Positions 44,144 to 52,932 of a stretch of 64,000 bases of DNA are shown piece after piece. Source of the DNA: Aquimarina intermedia. Lineage in GTDB: Bacteria > Bacteroidota > Bacteroidia > Flavobacteriales > Flavobacteriaceae. The stretch's first letter is position 1. Every line of letters starts with the position of its first letter. The stretch spans positions 62,001 through 126,000 of the forward strand of contig NZ_VNHU01000008.1 of NCBI RefSeq assembly GCF_008124785.1, given 5' to 3'. The notes under the pieces were generated by a model. That model was not told the DNA's origin. It saw only the letters and a list, made by a program, of their open reading frames with translations, and did not search any database. The position numbers and the translations under genes were made by a program.

Positions 44144-44169
44144 ATTTATAAATAATAAATATGTAGATG

Positions 44170-45999
44170 TTATTCAAAAGATTGCATGGTCACCAGTTTT
44201 TGATAGGCGCCATTTTTTGATAACAACGTTTCGTGAGTACCTTGTTCTACAATACGTCCTTTTTGCATAACCACGATTACGTCAGAATTTTGTATCGTTG
44301 ATAAACGATGAGCGATAACAATACTTGTTCTGTTCTTCATCATATTTTCTAAAGCAGATTGAACCAAGCGTTCACTCTCTGTATCTAAAGCAGAGGTAGC
44401 TTCATCTAAAATCATAATGGGTGGGTTTTTAAGAACCGCACGTGCAATGGATATGCGTTGTTTTTGTCCTCCACTCAACTTGTTTCCGCTATCACCGATA
44501 TTCGTATGAATGCCTTTTGGTAATTCTTTGACGAATTCCCATGCATTAGCAATTTTAAGAGCTTCTATGATTTCTTCTTCTGTAGCGTTCTCTGATCCAA
44601 TTAGAAGATTATTTTGGATGGTGTCATTAAATAGAATTGAATCTTGTGTTACTAAGCCCATCAAACCGCGAAGCGACTCTTTTTTTAAGTCTTTTATTTC
44701 AATACCATCTATTGTAATTTCTCCTTCATTCACATCATAAAATCGAGTAACGAGATTTGCGATGGTGGATTTACCACTACCGGACTGCCCAACCAATGCT
44801 ACCGAACTTCCTTTGGGCACAGTAAGATTAAAATCTTTGAGCACATATTCGTCTTCATACTTAAAGGAAATATTTTGAAGGCTGATATTAGTAGTAAAAT
44901 CATTTTTTACAATAGCATCGGATTTATCTTGAAGAGGGGATTCTGTGTTCAAAATCTCTAAGACACGCTCTGCCGCAGCATTTCCTTTTTTAACTCCGTA
45001 ATTTGCTTTCGAAATAGCTTTTGCAGGTGTCAGAATATTATACGCCAATCCAATATAGGCCAAAAACATTTCAGCTTGTAACGATTCATCAATAAACACC
45101 AATCTACCTCCGTATAATAATAGGACCGAGATTACACAGATTCCTAAAAACTCACTTGTAGGGGAGGCAAGATTTTGTCGATTGAGTAGTGTGTTTGAGT
45201 AATCGAAAAAACGATTCGTAGAAGCTTTAAATTTGTTACTGAAGGCTTTTTCAGCATTAAAACCCTTGATAACTTTCAGTCCGCCTAGAGTTTCTTCGAC
45301 TATAGATAAAAATATTCCTTGTTCTTTCTGAACCTTATCAGAATGTTTTTTTAAAGATTTACCAATTAGTGATATAATAAATCCTGATACCGGAATAAAA
45401 ATAAAAACAAATAGTGTCAACTTCGTACTTAAAAACAGCATAGCACCCAGTGTGAAAAGAATGGTTAGAGGTTCCCTTACAATAAGCTCCAAAATTGATA
45501 AAAAAGAATGTTGAATCTCAAGAACATCAGATGATATGCGTGCCATGGTATCTCCTTTTCTCTTTTCTGAAAAGAAAGATAAGGGAAGGCTTACTGTTTT
45601 GTCGTACAGCTCATTCCTAATATCTTTGAGTACACCATTACGCAAAAAGGTGATAAAAAACATGGCCAGATAATTGAACAGGTTTTTCAACATAAAAATA
45701 GTAATGATCCCGATAATCATATACGAAAGGACATACATTTTTCCTTCACTTTCTACAGTTTCTACAATAAAACAATTTAGTGTATCGGTCAGATAAGCTT
45801 TGGCATTTGAAATACCATTCCATACCGGTTCGTAATACTCTACATCCTTTTCTGAACTAAAAAGCACCTTCAATACAGGGATTAAAGCAATAAATGAGAG
45901 GGTGCTAAATATTGCGTAGAATATATTACATATAATATTAAGTATACCATATGTTCGATAGGGTATTGCAAAACGCAGAATTTGTTTGAAATAGGTCAT
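44170..45999 (-). CDS. ABC transporter, fused permease and ATPase (MsbA-like exporter)
   Basis: 609 aa. An N-terminal membrane domain with six helices (residues about 15-320) precedes an ATPase domain: Walker A GQSGSGKST near residue 395-405, Q-loop VTQDSILFND, signature LSGGQKQRISIARAVL, Walker B PPIMILDEATSALD, and the H-loop IVIAHRLST. Half-size exporters of this type work as homodimers; in Bacteroidota this one is usually grouped with lipid A or multidrug exporters. It begins 27 bp before the end of the phosphosugar mutase gene upstream, so the two may be co-transcribed. Inner membrane. Confidence 0.95.
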   Translation of the reverse strand: MTYFKQILRFAIPYRTYGILNIICNIFYAIFSTLSFIALIPVLKVLFSSEKDVEYYEPVWNGISNAKAYLTDTLNCFIVETVESEGKMYVLSYMIIGIITIFMLKNLFNYLAMFFITFLRNGVLKDIRNELYDKTVSLPLSFFSEKRKGDTMARISSDVLEIQHSFLSILELIVREPLTILFTLGAMLFLSTKLTLFVFIFIPVSGFIISLIGKSLKKHSDKVQKEQGIFLSIVEETLGGLKVIKGFNAEKAFSNKFKASTNRFFDYSNTLLNRQNLASPTSEFLGICVISVLLLYGGRLVFIDESLQAEMFLAYIGLAYNILTPAKAISKANYGVKKGNAAAERVLEILNTESPLQDKSDAIVKNDFTTNISLQNISFKYEDEYVLKDFNLTVPKGSSVALVGQSGSGKSTIANLVTRFYDVNEGEITIDGIEIKDLKKESLRGLMGLVTQDSILFNDTIQNNLLIGSENATEEEIIEALKIANAWEFVKELPKGIHTNIGDSGNKLSGGQKQRISIARAVLKNPPIMILDEATSALDTESERLVQSALENMMKNRTSIVIAHRLSTIQNSDVIVVMQKGRIVEQGTHETLLSKNGAYQKLVTMQSFE

Positions 46000-46026
46000 G
46001 TATAATGTATCTGTAAATAGCTACAA

Positions 46027-47754
46027 TTAATCCAACTTTAAGTCCGATTTGATAGCGTGTATTTTTTGATCTAGTTTAGTTTCAACAGCTTTGTAATCAC
46101 TTTCCTCTTTTAGCGGAGCCTGCACACTGATATAGAATTTAATTTTAGGTTCTGTTCCGCTTGGGCGAGCTGCGATTTTACTTCCTTCTTCGGTATAAAA
46201 AATCAGAACATTAGACTTTGGGACATCGAGTGTTGTGACCGTGTGATCTTGTGTGTTTTCTGAAGTACTTTCTTGATAATCTTCAATGAGTACTACTTTT
46301 TCGCCACCGATTTCTTTTGGAGCTTTAGTCCTCAAATCAATCATAGTTTGCTGAATCTCCTTGGCACCATCTCTTCCTTTTTTAACGAGGGAAATTAAAC
46401 TCTCTTTATAACAACCATGTTTAGTATATAAATCCAATAACATGTTATAGAAAGAACTTCCTTTATCTTTGGCATACGCAACAATTTCACAAGCGAGTAG
46501 GGTAGCGGTAACCGCATCTTTATCACGTACAAAATCCCCAACCATAAAACCGAAGCTTTCTTCTCCTCCACCAATAAAATGCTTATCAGGAAAGTCCTTG
46601 ATCAATTTTGCAATCCATTTAAATCCGGTAAGTACTTCTTTATAGTCAACGTTATACGCTTCAGCGAGATTGCGCATCATGGGTGTCGATACGATAGTAG
46701 ATGCTATAAACTCATTACCTTTTAAACCTTGCATTTTGTAGTGTTCTAACAGAAACCAGGTCATGGTCACCATAGTTTGATTACCATTAAGCAGCTGTAA
46801 GTTACCTTCATTATTCTTCACGGCAATACCCAGTCGGTCACAATCCGGATCTGTACCAATAACGATATCTGCATCGATCTCACGCGCCAGTTTCATCGCC
46901 ATTTCTAAAGCTTCAGGCTCCTCCGGGTTTGGAGATACTACTGTTGGGAAATTCCCATCAGGACTTGCTTGTTCTGCAACAATATGAACATCGGTGTAAC
47001 CCGCCTGCTTTAATGTTTCGGGAACTAGTGTTATAGAAGTACCATGTAAGGAAGTAAAAACAATTTTTGTTTGTTTTTTGGCCTCACTGGTAGCAACAAA
47101 ACTTCCGTTTTTTACACTTCGCTCAATAAAGACCTGATCTATTTTATCGTCGATTAATTCAATTAACTCTGGCGTTGCATCAAATTTGATATCAGCATAC
47201 GTCAGAGAGTCAATTTCCTGTATAATTTCGGCATCTTGTGGAGGAACTAATTGCCCTCCATCTTCCCAATACACTTTGTAACCATTGTATTCGGGAGGAT
47301 TGTGACTAGCAGTTAATACAATACCGCATTGACAACCTAATTCTTTAACGGCAAAGGATAATTCTGGTGTGGGACGAAGTTCAGAAAATAAAAATACTTT
47401 AATGCCGTTGGCAGAAAACACATCAGCTACAAGCTTTGCCAGGGTATCACTTTGGTTTCTGCAATCATAAGCGATTACCGCTTTTGGTTGTATTTCAGGG
47501 AAGGTGCGTTTCAAATAATTACTTAGTCCCTGTGTGTTTTTTCCTAACGTATATTTATTAATTCTATTGGTCCCCACACCCATAATACCTCGCATACCAC
47601 CGGTACCAAATTCAAGATTTTTGTAGAAACTCTCTTCTAGTTCTTTGGGATCAGTATTTTGTAAGTTATGGATCTCTTGTTGTGTCGTGGTGTCAAATAT
47701 TGGAGTTAACCATTCGTCGATTCGTGCTTGTATATTAGAATCCTTATGCTGCAT
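46027..47754 (-). CDS. Phospho-sugar mutase (phosphoglucomutase / phosphomannomutase)
   Basis: 575 aa from the ATG at 47754 (MQHKDSNIQARIDEWL); a TTG at 47775 would add 7 residues. All four alpha-D-phosphohexomutase domains are present: TASHNPPEYNGYKVYWEDGGQL (catalytic Ser), GTDPDCDRLGIAV (metal site), GGGEESFGFMVGDFVRDKDAV (sugar binding) and RPSGTEPKIKFYIS (phosphate binding). It moves phosphate between C1 and C6 of a hexose, feeding sugar-nucleotide synthesis. The length is that of the PgcA/PGM2-like group. ABC exporter and glycosyltransferase genes lie on either side, on the same strand. Confidence 0.95.
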   Translation of the reverse strand: MQHKDSNIQARIDEWLTPIFDTTTQQEIHNLQNTDPKELEESFYKNLEFGTGGMRGIMGVGTNRINKYTLGKNTQGLSNYLKRTFPEIQPKAVIAYDCRNQSDTLAKLVADVFSANGIKVFLFSELRPTPELSFAVKELGCQCGIVLTASHNPPEYNGYKVYWEDGGQLVPPQDAEIIQEIDSLTYADIKFDATPELIELIDDKIDQVFIERSVKNGSFVATSEAKKQTKIVFTSLHGTSITLVPETLKQAGYTDVHIVAEQASPDGNFPTVVSPNPEEPEALEMAMKLAREIDADIVIGTDPDCDRLGIAVKNNEGNLQLLNGNQTMVTMTWFLLEHYKMQGLKGNEFIASTIVSTPMMRNLAEAYNVDYKEVLTGFKWIAKLIKDFPDKHFIGGGEESFGFMVGDFVRDKDAVTATLLACEIVAYAKDKGSSFYNMLLDLYTKHGCYKESLISLVKKGRDGAKEIQQTMIDLRTKAPKEIGGEKVVLIEDYQESTSENTQDHTVTTLDVPKSNVLIFYTEEGSKIAARPSGTEPKIKFYISVQAPLKEESDYKAVETKLDQKIHAIKSDLKLD

Positions 47755-47814
47755 GTTCTCAAGATTTATGTGCAAAAATACTATTTTATAGCGAACTCAG
47801 GATAGAACTATCCT

Positions 47815-48762
47815 TTACACTTTAATCTGATCGGCAATTTTATAACGCTCTTTGTTGCGCTTACTGGTTAGGATGATTTCTCCCAGAAATCCGGCTAGAA
47901 AAAATTGCGTTCCTAACAGCATTGCTGTCAGTGCAATATAAAACTCAGGGCGCTGTGCTATCATTCTGCCCTCTGTCTCAATAAACAATTTATCGATACC
48001 CAGATATAAAGAGAAACATAGCCCGACAAAAAAGACGATGGTACCGATTAATCCAAAAAAGTGCATGGGTCTGCGCCCAAAACGTGACATAAACCAAATA
48101 GTAACCAAGTCTAAAAAGCCATTAATAAATCGATTCATGCCAAATTTTGTAGTTCCGTATTTTCTGGCTTGATGAAGGACTATCTTTTCTCCGATTTTAT
48201 TGTAGCCGGCATTTTTTGCTAGCACAGGAATATAACGATGCATTTCACCATGCACATCTATATTTTTTATGACCTGACTTTTATACGCTTTCAGACCGCA
48301 GTTGAAGTCATTTAATTTAACTCCCGAAGTCTTTCTTGCTGCGGCATTAAACAGTTTTGAAGGTAAATTTTTTGCAACTACCGAGTCGTAACGTTTCTTT
48401 TTCCATCCGGATACCAGATCATAATTTTCTGCTATGATCATTTGGTATAGTTCTGGTATTTCTTCGGGGTTGTCTTGTAGATCTGCATCCATGGTAATAA
48501 CCACCGTTCCTTTCGCGGCAGCAAACCCTGCATGCAAAGCTTGAGATTTACCAAAATTTCTTAAAAACCGGATGCCTTTTACAAACTCATCTTCTTGTGA
48601 TAATTGTTGTATCGTTTCCCATGAACCATCGGTACTTCCGTCATCTATAAATAGAATTTCATAAGAAAAAGAATTGGATTGCATGACTTTTGCAATCCAA
48701 TTATGTAATTCGGTAAGTGATTCTTGCTCATTAAGCAAAGGTATGACCACAGATATATCCAC
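47815..48762 (-). CDS. Family 2 glycosyltransferase (polyprenyl-phosphate sugar transferase type)
   Basis: 315 aa from a GTG start. A GT2 domain (SVVIPLLNEQESL, FIDDGSTDGSWETI, MDADLQDNPEEIPEL) covers about 225 residues. Two C-terminal membrane helices follow (about 232-256 and 270-292), the layout of the DPM1/GtrB-like enzymes that load a sugar on undecaprenyl phosphate. The DxD-like metal motif is DADLQD. A TAAATTTG -7 box lies on the minus strand at 48786-48793. The product probably feeds surface glycan or lipid modification. Confidence 0.93.
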   Translation of the reverse strand: MDISVVIPLLNEQESLTELHNWIAKVMQSNSFSYEILFIDDGSTDGSWETIQQLSQEDEFVKGIRFLRNFGKSQALHAGFAAAKGTVVITMDADLQDNPEEIPELYQMIIAENYDLVSGWKKKRYDSVVAKNLPSKLFNAAARKTSGVKLNDFNCGLKAYKSQVIKNIDVHGEMHRYIPVLAKNAGYNKIGEKIVLHQARKYGTTKFGMNRFINGFLDLVTIWFMSRFGRRPMHFFGLIGTIVFFVGLCFSLYLGIDKLFIETEGRMIAQRPEFYIALTAMLLGTQFFLAGFLGEIILTSKRNKERYKIADQIKV

Positions 48763-48875
48763 GTTTCAGATTTTTGTTACAAATACAAATTTATAAGTAT
48801 TTAAGTAAAAAGTTAGATAAACTGATTAAAGTTATAAACGTTAGTGAGCAAGAAATCAAATAGCAATGTCTTTAA

Positions 48876-49403
48876 TTAATTAAAGGTTTGTTTTTTCTGC
48901 ATAACTAAACTCGCTATCAATGCGAAGATGAATCCAAAAAACAAATTGAATAGTAAGCTAAAAGCAGAAATAATGAAAGGTGATGAGAATTTTTCAGCCA
49001 TTGCAGCGCTTTGATCCAACTGCTCTTGTGTAAAATCAGGGTATTGTTCCTGCATTTTTTCACGAGAAACTTCGGCCATTCTTTCCATCATATCAGGTTC
49101 GATAACTTGCATCAGTAATAAGGTCCAAACGACACTTATTAATCCGCCTACCAAGGCAATACCTATTCCTACTTTAATACCTTCTCCTAAGGTAAGAAAA
49201 CCTCCATTAGCGGTTTTGTAGGCTTTAATACCATAAACAATTGCACCGATAAGGATTAAAAAACCAATAAGCGAATGCATCCAGTTTTGATCCATGTAGC
49301 TATCGGTAACATAGAGAATAACGCCAAAGACTACGGAAACAATACCTAGTAGAAGACCATAATTAATAATAATTTTTTTTGCAGAAACTTGTGTATTTTC
49401 CAT
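48876..49403 (-). CDS. DUF4199 membrane protein
   Basis: 175 aa with four membrane helices. The first two are close together (residues about 11-30 and 38-58), then GGFLTLGEGIKVGIGIALVGGLISVVWTLLLMQVI, a charged loop (MERMAEVSREKMQEQYPDF) and a last helix near 145-168. The pattern is that of DUF4199, a Bacteroidota inner-membrane family without known function. It is often found upstream of a GT2 glycosyltransferase, as here. A TATATTTG -7 box lies on the minus strand at 49441-49448. Confidence 0.92.
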   Translation of the reverse strand: MENTQVSAKKIIINYGLLLGIVSVVFGVILYVTDSYMDQNWMHSLIGFLILIGAIVYGIKAYKTANGGFLTLGEGIKVGIGIALVGGLISVVWTLLLMQVIEPDMMERMAEVSREKMQEQYPDFTQEQLDQSAAMAEKFSSPFIISAFSLLFNLFFGFIFALIASLVMQKKQTFN

Positions 49404-49517
49404 TTTTGAAAGGTTTGGTTGATTATATTTGATCAGTATACAAATATAGGAAAACGTTACACGTACTACCCAAAAATCATTTTTTGCATCAAAAACATAA
49501 AAAAAGTTGCTTTGGTC

Positions 49518-49547
49518 TTGTAGATTCGCATAATATATTTAAATTTG
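49518..49547 (+). promoter_or_regulatory. Promoter of the L31 gene
   Basis: TTG at 49518-49520 and TAAATTTG at 49540-49547 are 19 bp apart, a full match to the Bacteroidota consensus. Transcription would start about 20 bp before the L31 ATG at 49576. Confidence 0.8.
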
Positions 49548-49575
49548 CACCTCGAAAAAAGAAAAGATTATAACC

Positions 49576-49827
49576 ATGAGAAAAGATATTCATCCTGAAA
49601 ATTATAGATTAGTAGCGTTTAAAGACATGTCTAACGAAGAAGTTTTTTTAACGAAATCTACAGCGAATACTAAAGAAACTCTTGAAGTTGACGGAGTTGA
49701 ATATCCGTTGGTAAAATTAGAGATCTCTAGAACGTCTCACCCTTTCTATACAGGAAAATCAAAACTTATCGATACCGCTGGTCGTATTGATAAATTCAAA
49801 AATAAATACGCTAAATTTAAAAAGTAA
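49576..49827 (+). CDS. rpmE2: Ribosomal protein L31 type B
   Basis: 83 aa. [24 protein letters not shown] and [28 protein letters not shown] are typical of L31. It lacks the CxxC zinc pair of the A type, so it is the zinc-free B form. It is part of the large ribosomal subunit. Own promoter and terminator. Confidence 0.97.
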   Translation: MRKDIHPENYRLVAFKDMSNEEVFLTKSTANTKETLEVDGVEYPLVKLEISRTSHPFYTGKSKLIDTAGRIDKFKNKYAKFKK

Positions 49828-49849
49828 TTTAGTTTTAAGATTTTTTTAT

Positions 49850-49877
49850 AAGCCTTTCCAGATGGAAAGGCTTTTTT
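49850..49877 (+). terminator. Terminator of the L31 gene
   Basis: Hairpin AAGCCTTTCC / GGAAAGGCTT around AGAT, then six T, 23 bp past the stop. Confidence 0.88.
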
Positions 49878-49939
49878 GTTGCCTAGAGTTGATGTATTTT
49901 TGACCGACAATTAAATGCAACATTATACAACTGTTTTTT

Positions 49940-51121
49940 ATGAACTATATTCTGTTTGACGGGAGTGCTCGTAATGCCCTTTTACCCTTTACCTTTACAA
50001 GACCAATCGCTGAGATTCGTATTGGTATATTAACTATTAGAGAGAAGTGGGAAAGTTATTTGGGAAGTACTACGTCAACGGTAACCGAGGAGTATCTTAG
50101 TGAAAAATTCCCGATGGTTGAATTAGCTGAGAATGTAATGATTAATGCGTCCTATCTACCCACACCAACCCTGGTAGAGGCAATAAAAAGCTTACAGCCA
50201 AATCAAGGGGTTTTTATAGAAGGTGAACCTGTCGCTTTTTATGTATTAGAGGGTCAAGAAGTGGCATTAGAAAATTATGAGGCGATCAGTTTTGATCAAA
50301 AAGTGGAAACTGTGAAAACTACTTGGGATATTTTTGCAAAAAATGGAACTGCATTACAAGCTGATTTCGATTTGTTAACCGAAGGTCGCACCAGTGCACC
50401 CTTAGATGAAACAAACACTTGCATACATCCTGAGAATATCTTTGTCGAAGAAGGAGCTTCTATATCGTGTGCGATTATAAATGCAACTGATGGCCCCGTT
50501 TACATAGCTAAGGATGCCCATATTATGGAGGGTAGTATAATCCGCGGACCTTTTGCTTTGTGTGAAGGTGCAACGGTTAAAATGGGAGCAAAAATATATG
50601 GACCAACCACCATCGGACCGTTTTCAAAAGTCGGAGGCGAGGTTAATAACTCCGTGCTCTTCGGGTATTCTAATAAAGGTCATGATGGTTTTTTAGGGAA
50701 TTCAGTAATTGGTGAATGGTGCAACCTGGGAGCAGATACAAACACTTCTAACTTAAAGAATAATTACGCACCGGTGCGGCTGTGGAGTTACGAAACTGAG
50801 AATTTTGCAAAAACCGGATTACAGTTTTGTGGCTTGATGATGGGAGATCATTCAAAATGTGGGATTAATACCATGTTTAACACCGGGACGATGATCGGGG
50901 TTAACGCCAATATTTTTGGTAGTGGTTTTCCACGAAATTTTATTCCCAGCTATAGTTGGGGAGGCAGTAATGGCTTCACTACGTATTTGACAAAAAAAGC
51001 CTTTGAAGTGGCTAAAGTAGTTATGTCAAGACGTAGCGTTGAATTTACCGAAATGGATGAAAAAATTCTGGAACATGTCTTCGAAATTACGCAGCAGTGG
51101 CGAACGTCCTACGATAAATAA
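49940..51121 (+). CDS. GlmU-family putative sugar-nucleotidyltransferase
   Basis: 393 aa. The N-terminal part (LFDGSARNALLPFTFTRPIAEIRIGILTIREKWE) is a short nucleotidyltransferase-like domain, without the full LAAGxGTRM motif of GlmU. Residues about 165-345 form a left-handed beta-helix of hexapeptide repeats (ATDGPVYIAKDAHIMEGSIIRGPFALCEGATVKMGAKIYGPTTIGPFSKVGGEVNNSVLFGYSN). Bacteroidota carry this as a separate GlmU-like protein. The substrates are unknown; acyl or nucleotidyl transfer to a sugar phosphate is likely. It is convergent with the peptide-binding lipoprotein gene, with 4 bp between the stops. Confidence 0.92.
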   Translation: MNYILFDGSARNALLPFTFTRPIAEIRIGILTIREKWESYLGSTTSTVTEEYLSEKFPMVELAENVMINASYLPTPTLVEAIKSLQPNQGVFIEGEPVAFYVLEGQEVALENYEAISFDQKVETVKTTWDIFAKNGTALQADFDLLTEGRTSAPLDETNTCIHPENIFVEEGASISCAIINATDGPVYIAKDAHIMEGSIIRGPFALCEGATVKMGAKIYGPTTIGPFSKVGGEVNNSVLFGYSNKGHDGFLGNSVIGEWCNLGADTNTSNLKNNYAPVRLWSYETENFAKTGLQFCGLMMGDHSKCGINTMFNTGTMIGVNANIFGSGFPRNFIPSYSWGGSNGFTTYLTKKAFEVAKVVMSRRSVEFTEMDEKILEHVFEITQQWRTSYDK

Positions 51122-51125
51122 ACAG

Positions 51126-52754
51126 CTATATTTTTTCTTTCCAAACACGTTTTAGCACTAAAAAATTTTGAGGATTGGTTGTCAATCCGCGGACATTTTT
51201 TTGAGTAAATCTAACTACTTCATCATAATACAGGGGTACTATAGGGGCTTTGGCTATGATGATAGAATCCATTTTTGCATATAGCTTAGCGCGCACCTTA
51301 TCATCTGTAATAAGGAAGCTTTGCTCATACAAGGCATCAAATGTTTTATTTTTAAAGTGTGTGTAATTTGGGCCGTTAGGCGTAAAGTTTTTGCTATAAA
51401 ATGGCGATAAAAAATTCTCAGCATCCGGGTAATCAGCAATCCAACTAGCTCTAAAGGTTTGTAGTTTACCACTCCATTTTTGTTCTCGAATAGTTGACGG
51501 CGGTAAGACATCTACATTGACGTTAATCCCTATTTTTTCTAATTCTCTTTGTATAAATTCACAAATACTCAGGTAATTAGAATCCGTAGCAATGGTAATA
51601 CTTGGCTCGGTGTCTCCCGTAGCCTCTGTATACTGCGCAACAAGGGAACGTGCTTTATTAATGTCATAGTTGTATCCTTCTTGCGCTGTATATCCCTGTA
51701 TGCCTTTGGGAATAAAACCACTAAGTGCGGGTGTGCCGATACCGTTTTTGAGATAGGTAATCATTTTTTTTCGGTCAAAGCCATGATTTATAGCTCTCCG
51801 AAGTACCTCAGATTGTATTTCGGGCACCTCTATATCCAGATAAAAGCCCAGATATTCGGAATTTAAGTAAGGTCCTTTGTCCAGCGTAATTCTATTACGA
51901 TACCGATCTCTTAGTTTTCCTGAAGGAGTTAATAGCTCATCTTTATACGACGCATCTAAACTATTAAGCAAGTCAATATTTCCTTTTGCAAATTGTAGAA
52001 ACTCACTTTGTTTATCCGGTAAGAAAGTTACCGCTACCGCTTCGAGGTAAGGCAATGATTTGCCTTCAAGATCCTTTTCATAATATAAATGATTCTTGCG
52101 AAGTACCAATTTTATGTTTTCTTCCCAGAGTTTAAATTGAAATGGTCCTGTTCCTATTGGGTGAGATCTAAACGCATTACCATAATGAGTTACAATTTCT
52201 TTAGGTACCACAGAACAATACCGCATACTGAGTAATCCTAAAAAAGCAGGAAATGGTTTTTTTAGCTCTATTTTAAAAATTGTATCATTTACAGCTGAAT
52301 ACTCTTTTACGTTTTTAAGCACCCAATTGCCGGGAGAAGCAACAGAGGGATTAATTAGTCTGTCAAAACTATAGACAAAATCATTGGCGGTAACCTGCCG
52401 AGTGCTATCGGGAGTGTTGAATTTAGGATGTTTGTGAAAATATACGTCATCGCGAAGCGCAAAAGTGTAAACTAAACCGTTTTCACTTTGGTTCCATTGC
52501 TTTGCAATATCCGGTATTATTTTTAGGGAATCATCTAGTTGAACTAAGCCATTAAAAATTTGATTTGTAGCCCATATATTTCCAATATTTCTTGCAAATG
52601 CAGGGTCAAGCGAGCTGATATTGTCATATTGATTGTATCTAAACACCAGATGCTCATGAGCCTTATTTACATCACTGGAACAAGATGTAAGGAATATAAA
52701 CAGATAAACTACTAAGGTTAAGTTTCTTATAATTTTGATTGTATATGTTTTCAA
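51126..52754 (-). CDS. ABC transporter peptide-binding lipoprotein (family 5)
   Basis: 542 aa from a TTG at 52754 (MKTYTIKIIRNLTLVVYLFIFLTSCSS), which gives a good lipobox with Cys at about residue 25; the frame stays open further upstream (TTG at 52832), but that stretch is unlike a signal peptide. The mature part is the family 5 solute-binding fold: VFRYNQYDNISSLDPAFARN, NDFVYSFDRLINPSVASPG, HPIGTGPFQFKLWEEN, ALRRAINHGFDRKKM and WIADYPDAENFLSPF. It should bind di- or oligopeptides. No ABC permease genes are adjacent, so it is an orphan lipoprotein here. Confidence 0.92.
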   Translation of the reverse strand: MKTYTIKIIRNLTLVVYLFIFLTSCSSDVNKAHEHLVFRYNQYDNISSLDPAFARNIGNIWATNQIFNGLVQLDDSLKIIPDIAKQWNQSENGLVYTFALRDDVYFHKHPKFNTPDSTRQVTANDFVYSFDRLINPSVASPGNWVLKNVKEYSAVNDTIFKIELKKPFPAFLGLLSMRYCSVVPKEIVTHYGNAFRSHPIGTGPFQFKLWEENIKLVLRKNHLYYEKDLEGKSLPYLEAVAVTFLPDKQSEFLQFAKGNIDLLNSLDASYKDELLTPSGKLRDRYRNRITLDKGPYLNSEYLGFYLDIEVPEIQSEVLRRAINHGFDRKKMITYLKNGIGTPALSGFIPKGIQGYTAQEGYNYDINKARSLVAQYTEATGDTEPSITIATDSNYLSICEFIQRELEKIGINVNVDVLPPSTIREQKWSGKLQTFRASWIADYPDAENFLSPFYSKNFTPNGPNYTHFKNKTFDALYEQSFLITDDKVRAKLYAKMDSIIIAKAPIVPLYYDEVVRFTQKNVRGLTTNPQNFLVLKRVWKEKI

Positions 52755-52932
52755 TTTTAGTAAACGAATTTTTGTTGGTATCTTTGCGCCTTCAAAATAA
52801 GAAAGTTTCTTTATCTTATCGTAACAAGCCAAGCTTTTATGTGTTGAAACTATAAATTAATTAATTCTAAGATTATTTTTATTCATTTTTTAAATAGAAT
52901 AGAAATCGAAGGAGTTGAGAGAAGCAAAGTAC

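Larger units (their letters stand above)
43308..44150 (+). repeat. Tandem array of three 313-bp units, each with a small-RNA gene
   Basis: The word TGTTAAAAANNCTAAATTTATCGATTA begins at 43308, 43621 and 43934, exactly 313 bp apart. Each unit holds a promoter, a near-constant body of about 130 nt and a terminator. Between copies 1-2 and 2-3 the spacers are also alike but have drifted. Copy 3 ends at its terminator, just before the convergent ABC transporter gene. No coding frame of any length runs through the units. Confidence 0.9.

Noticed and set aside
43308-44150. CRISPR array
   Set aside because: The repeats are 313 bp long with three copies and almost no variable spacer, and there is no cas gene near.
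43308-44150. Small peptide genes inside the tandem units
   Set aside because: No frame is conserved between copies without stops, and changes occur at pairing positions, not codon positions.
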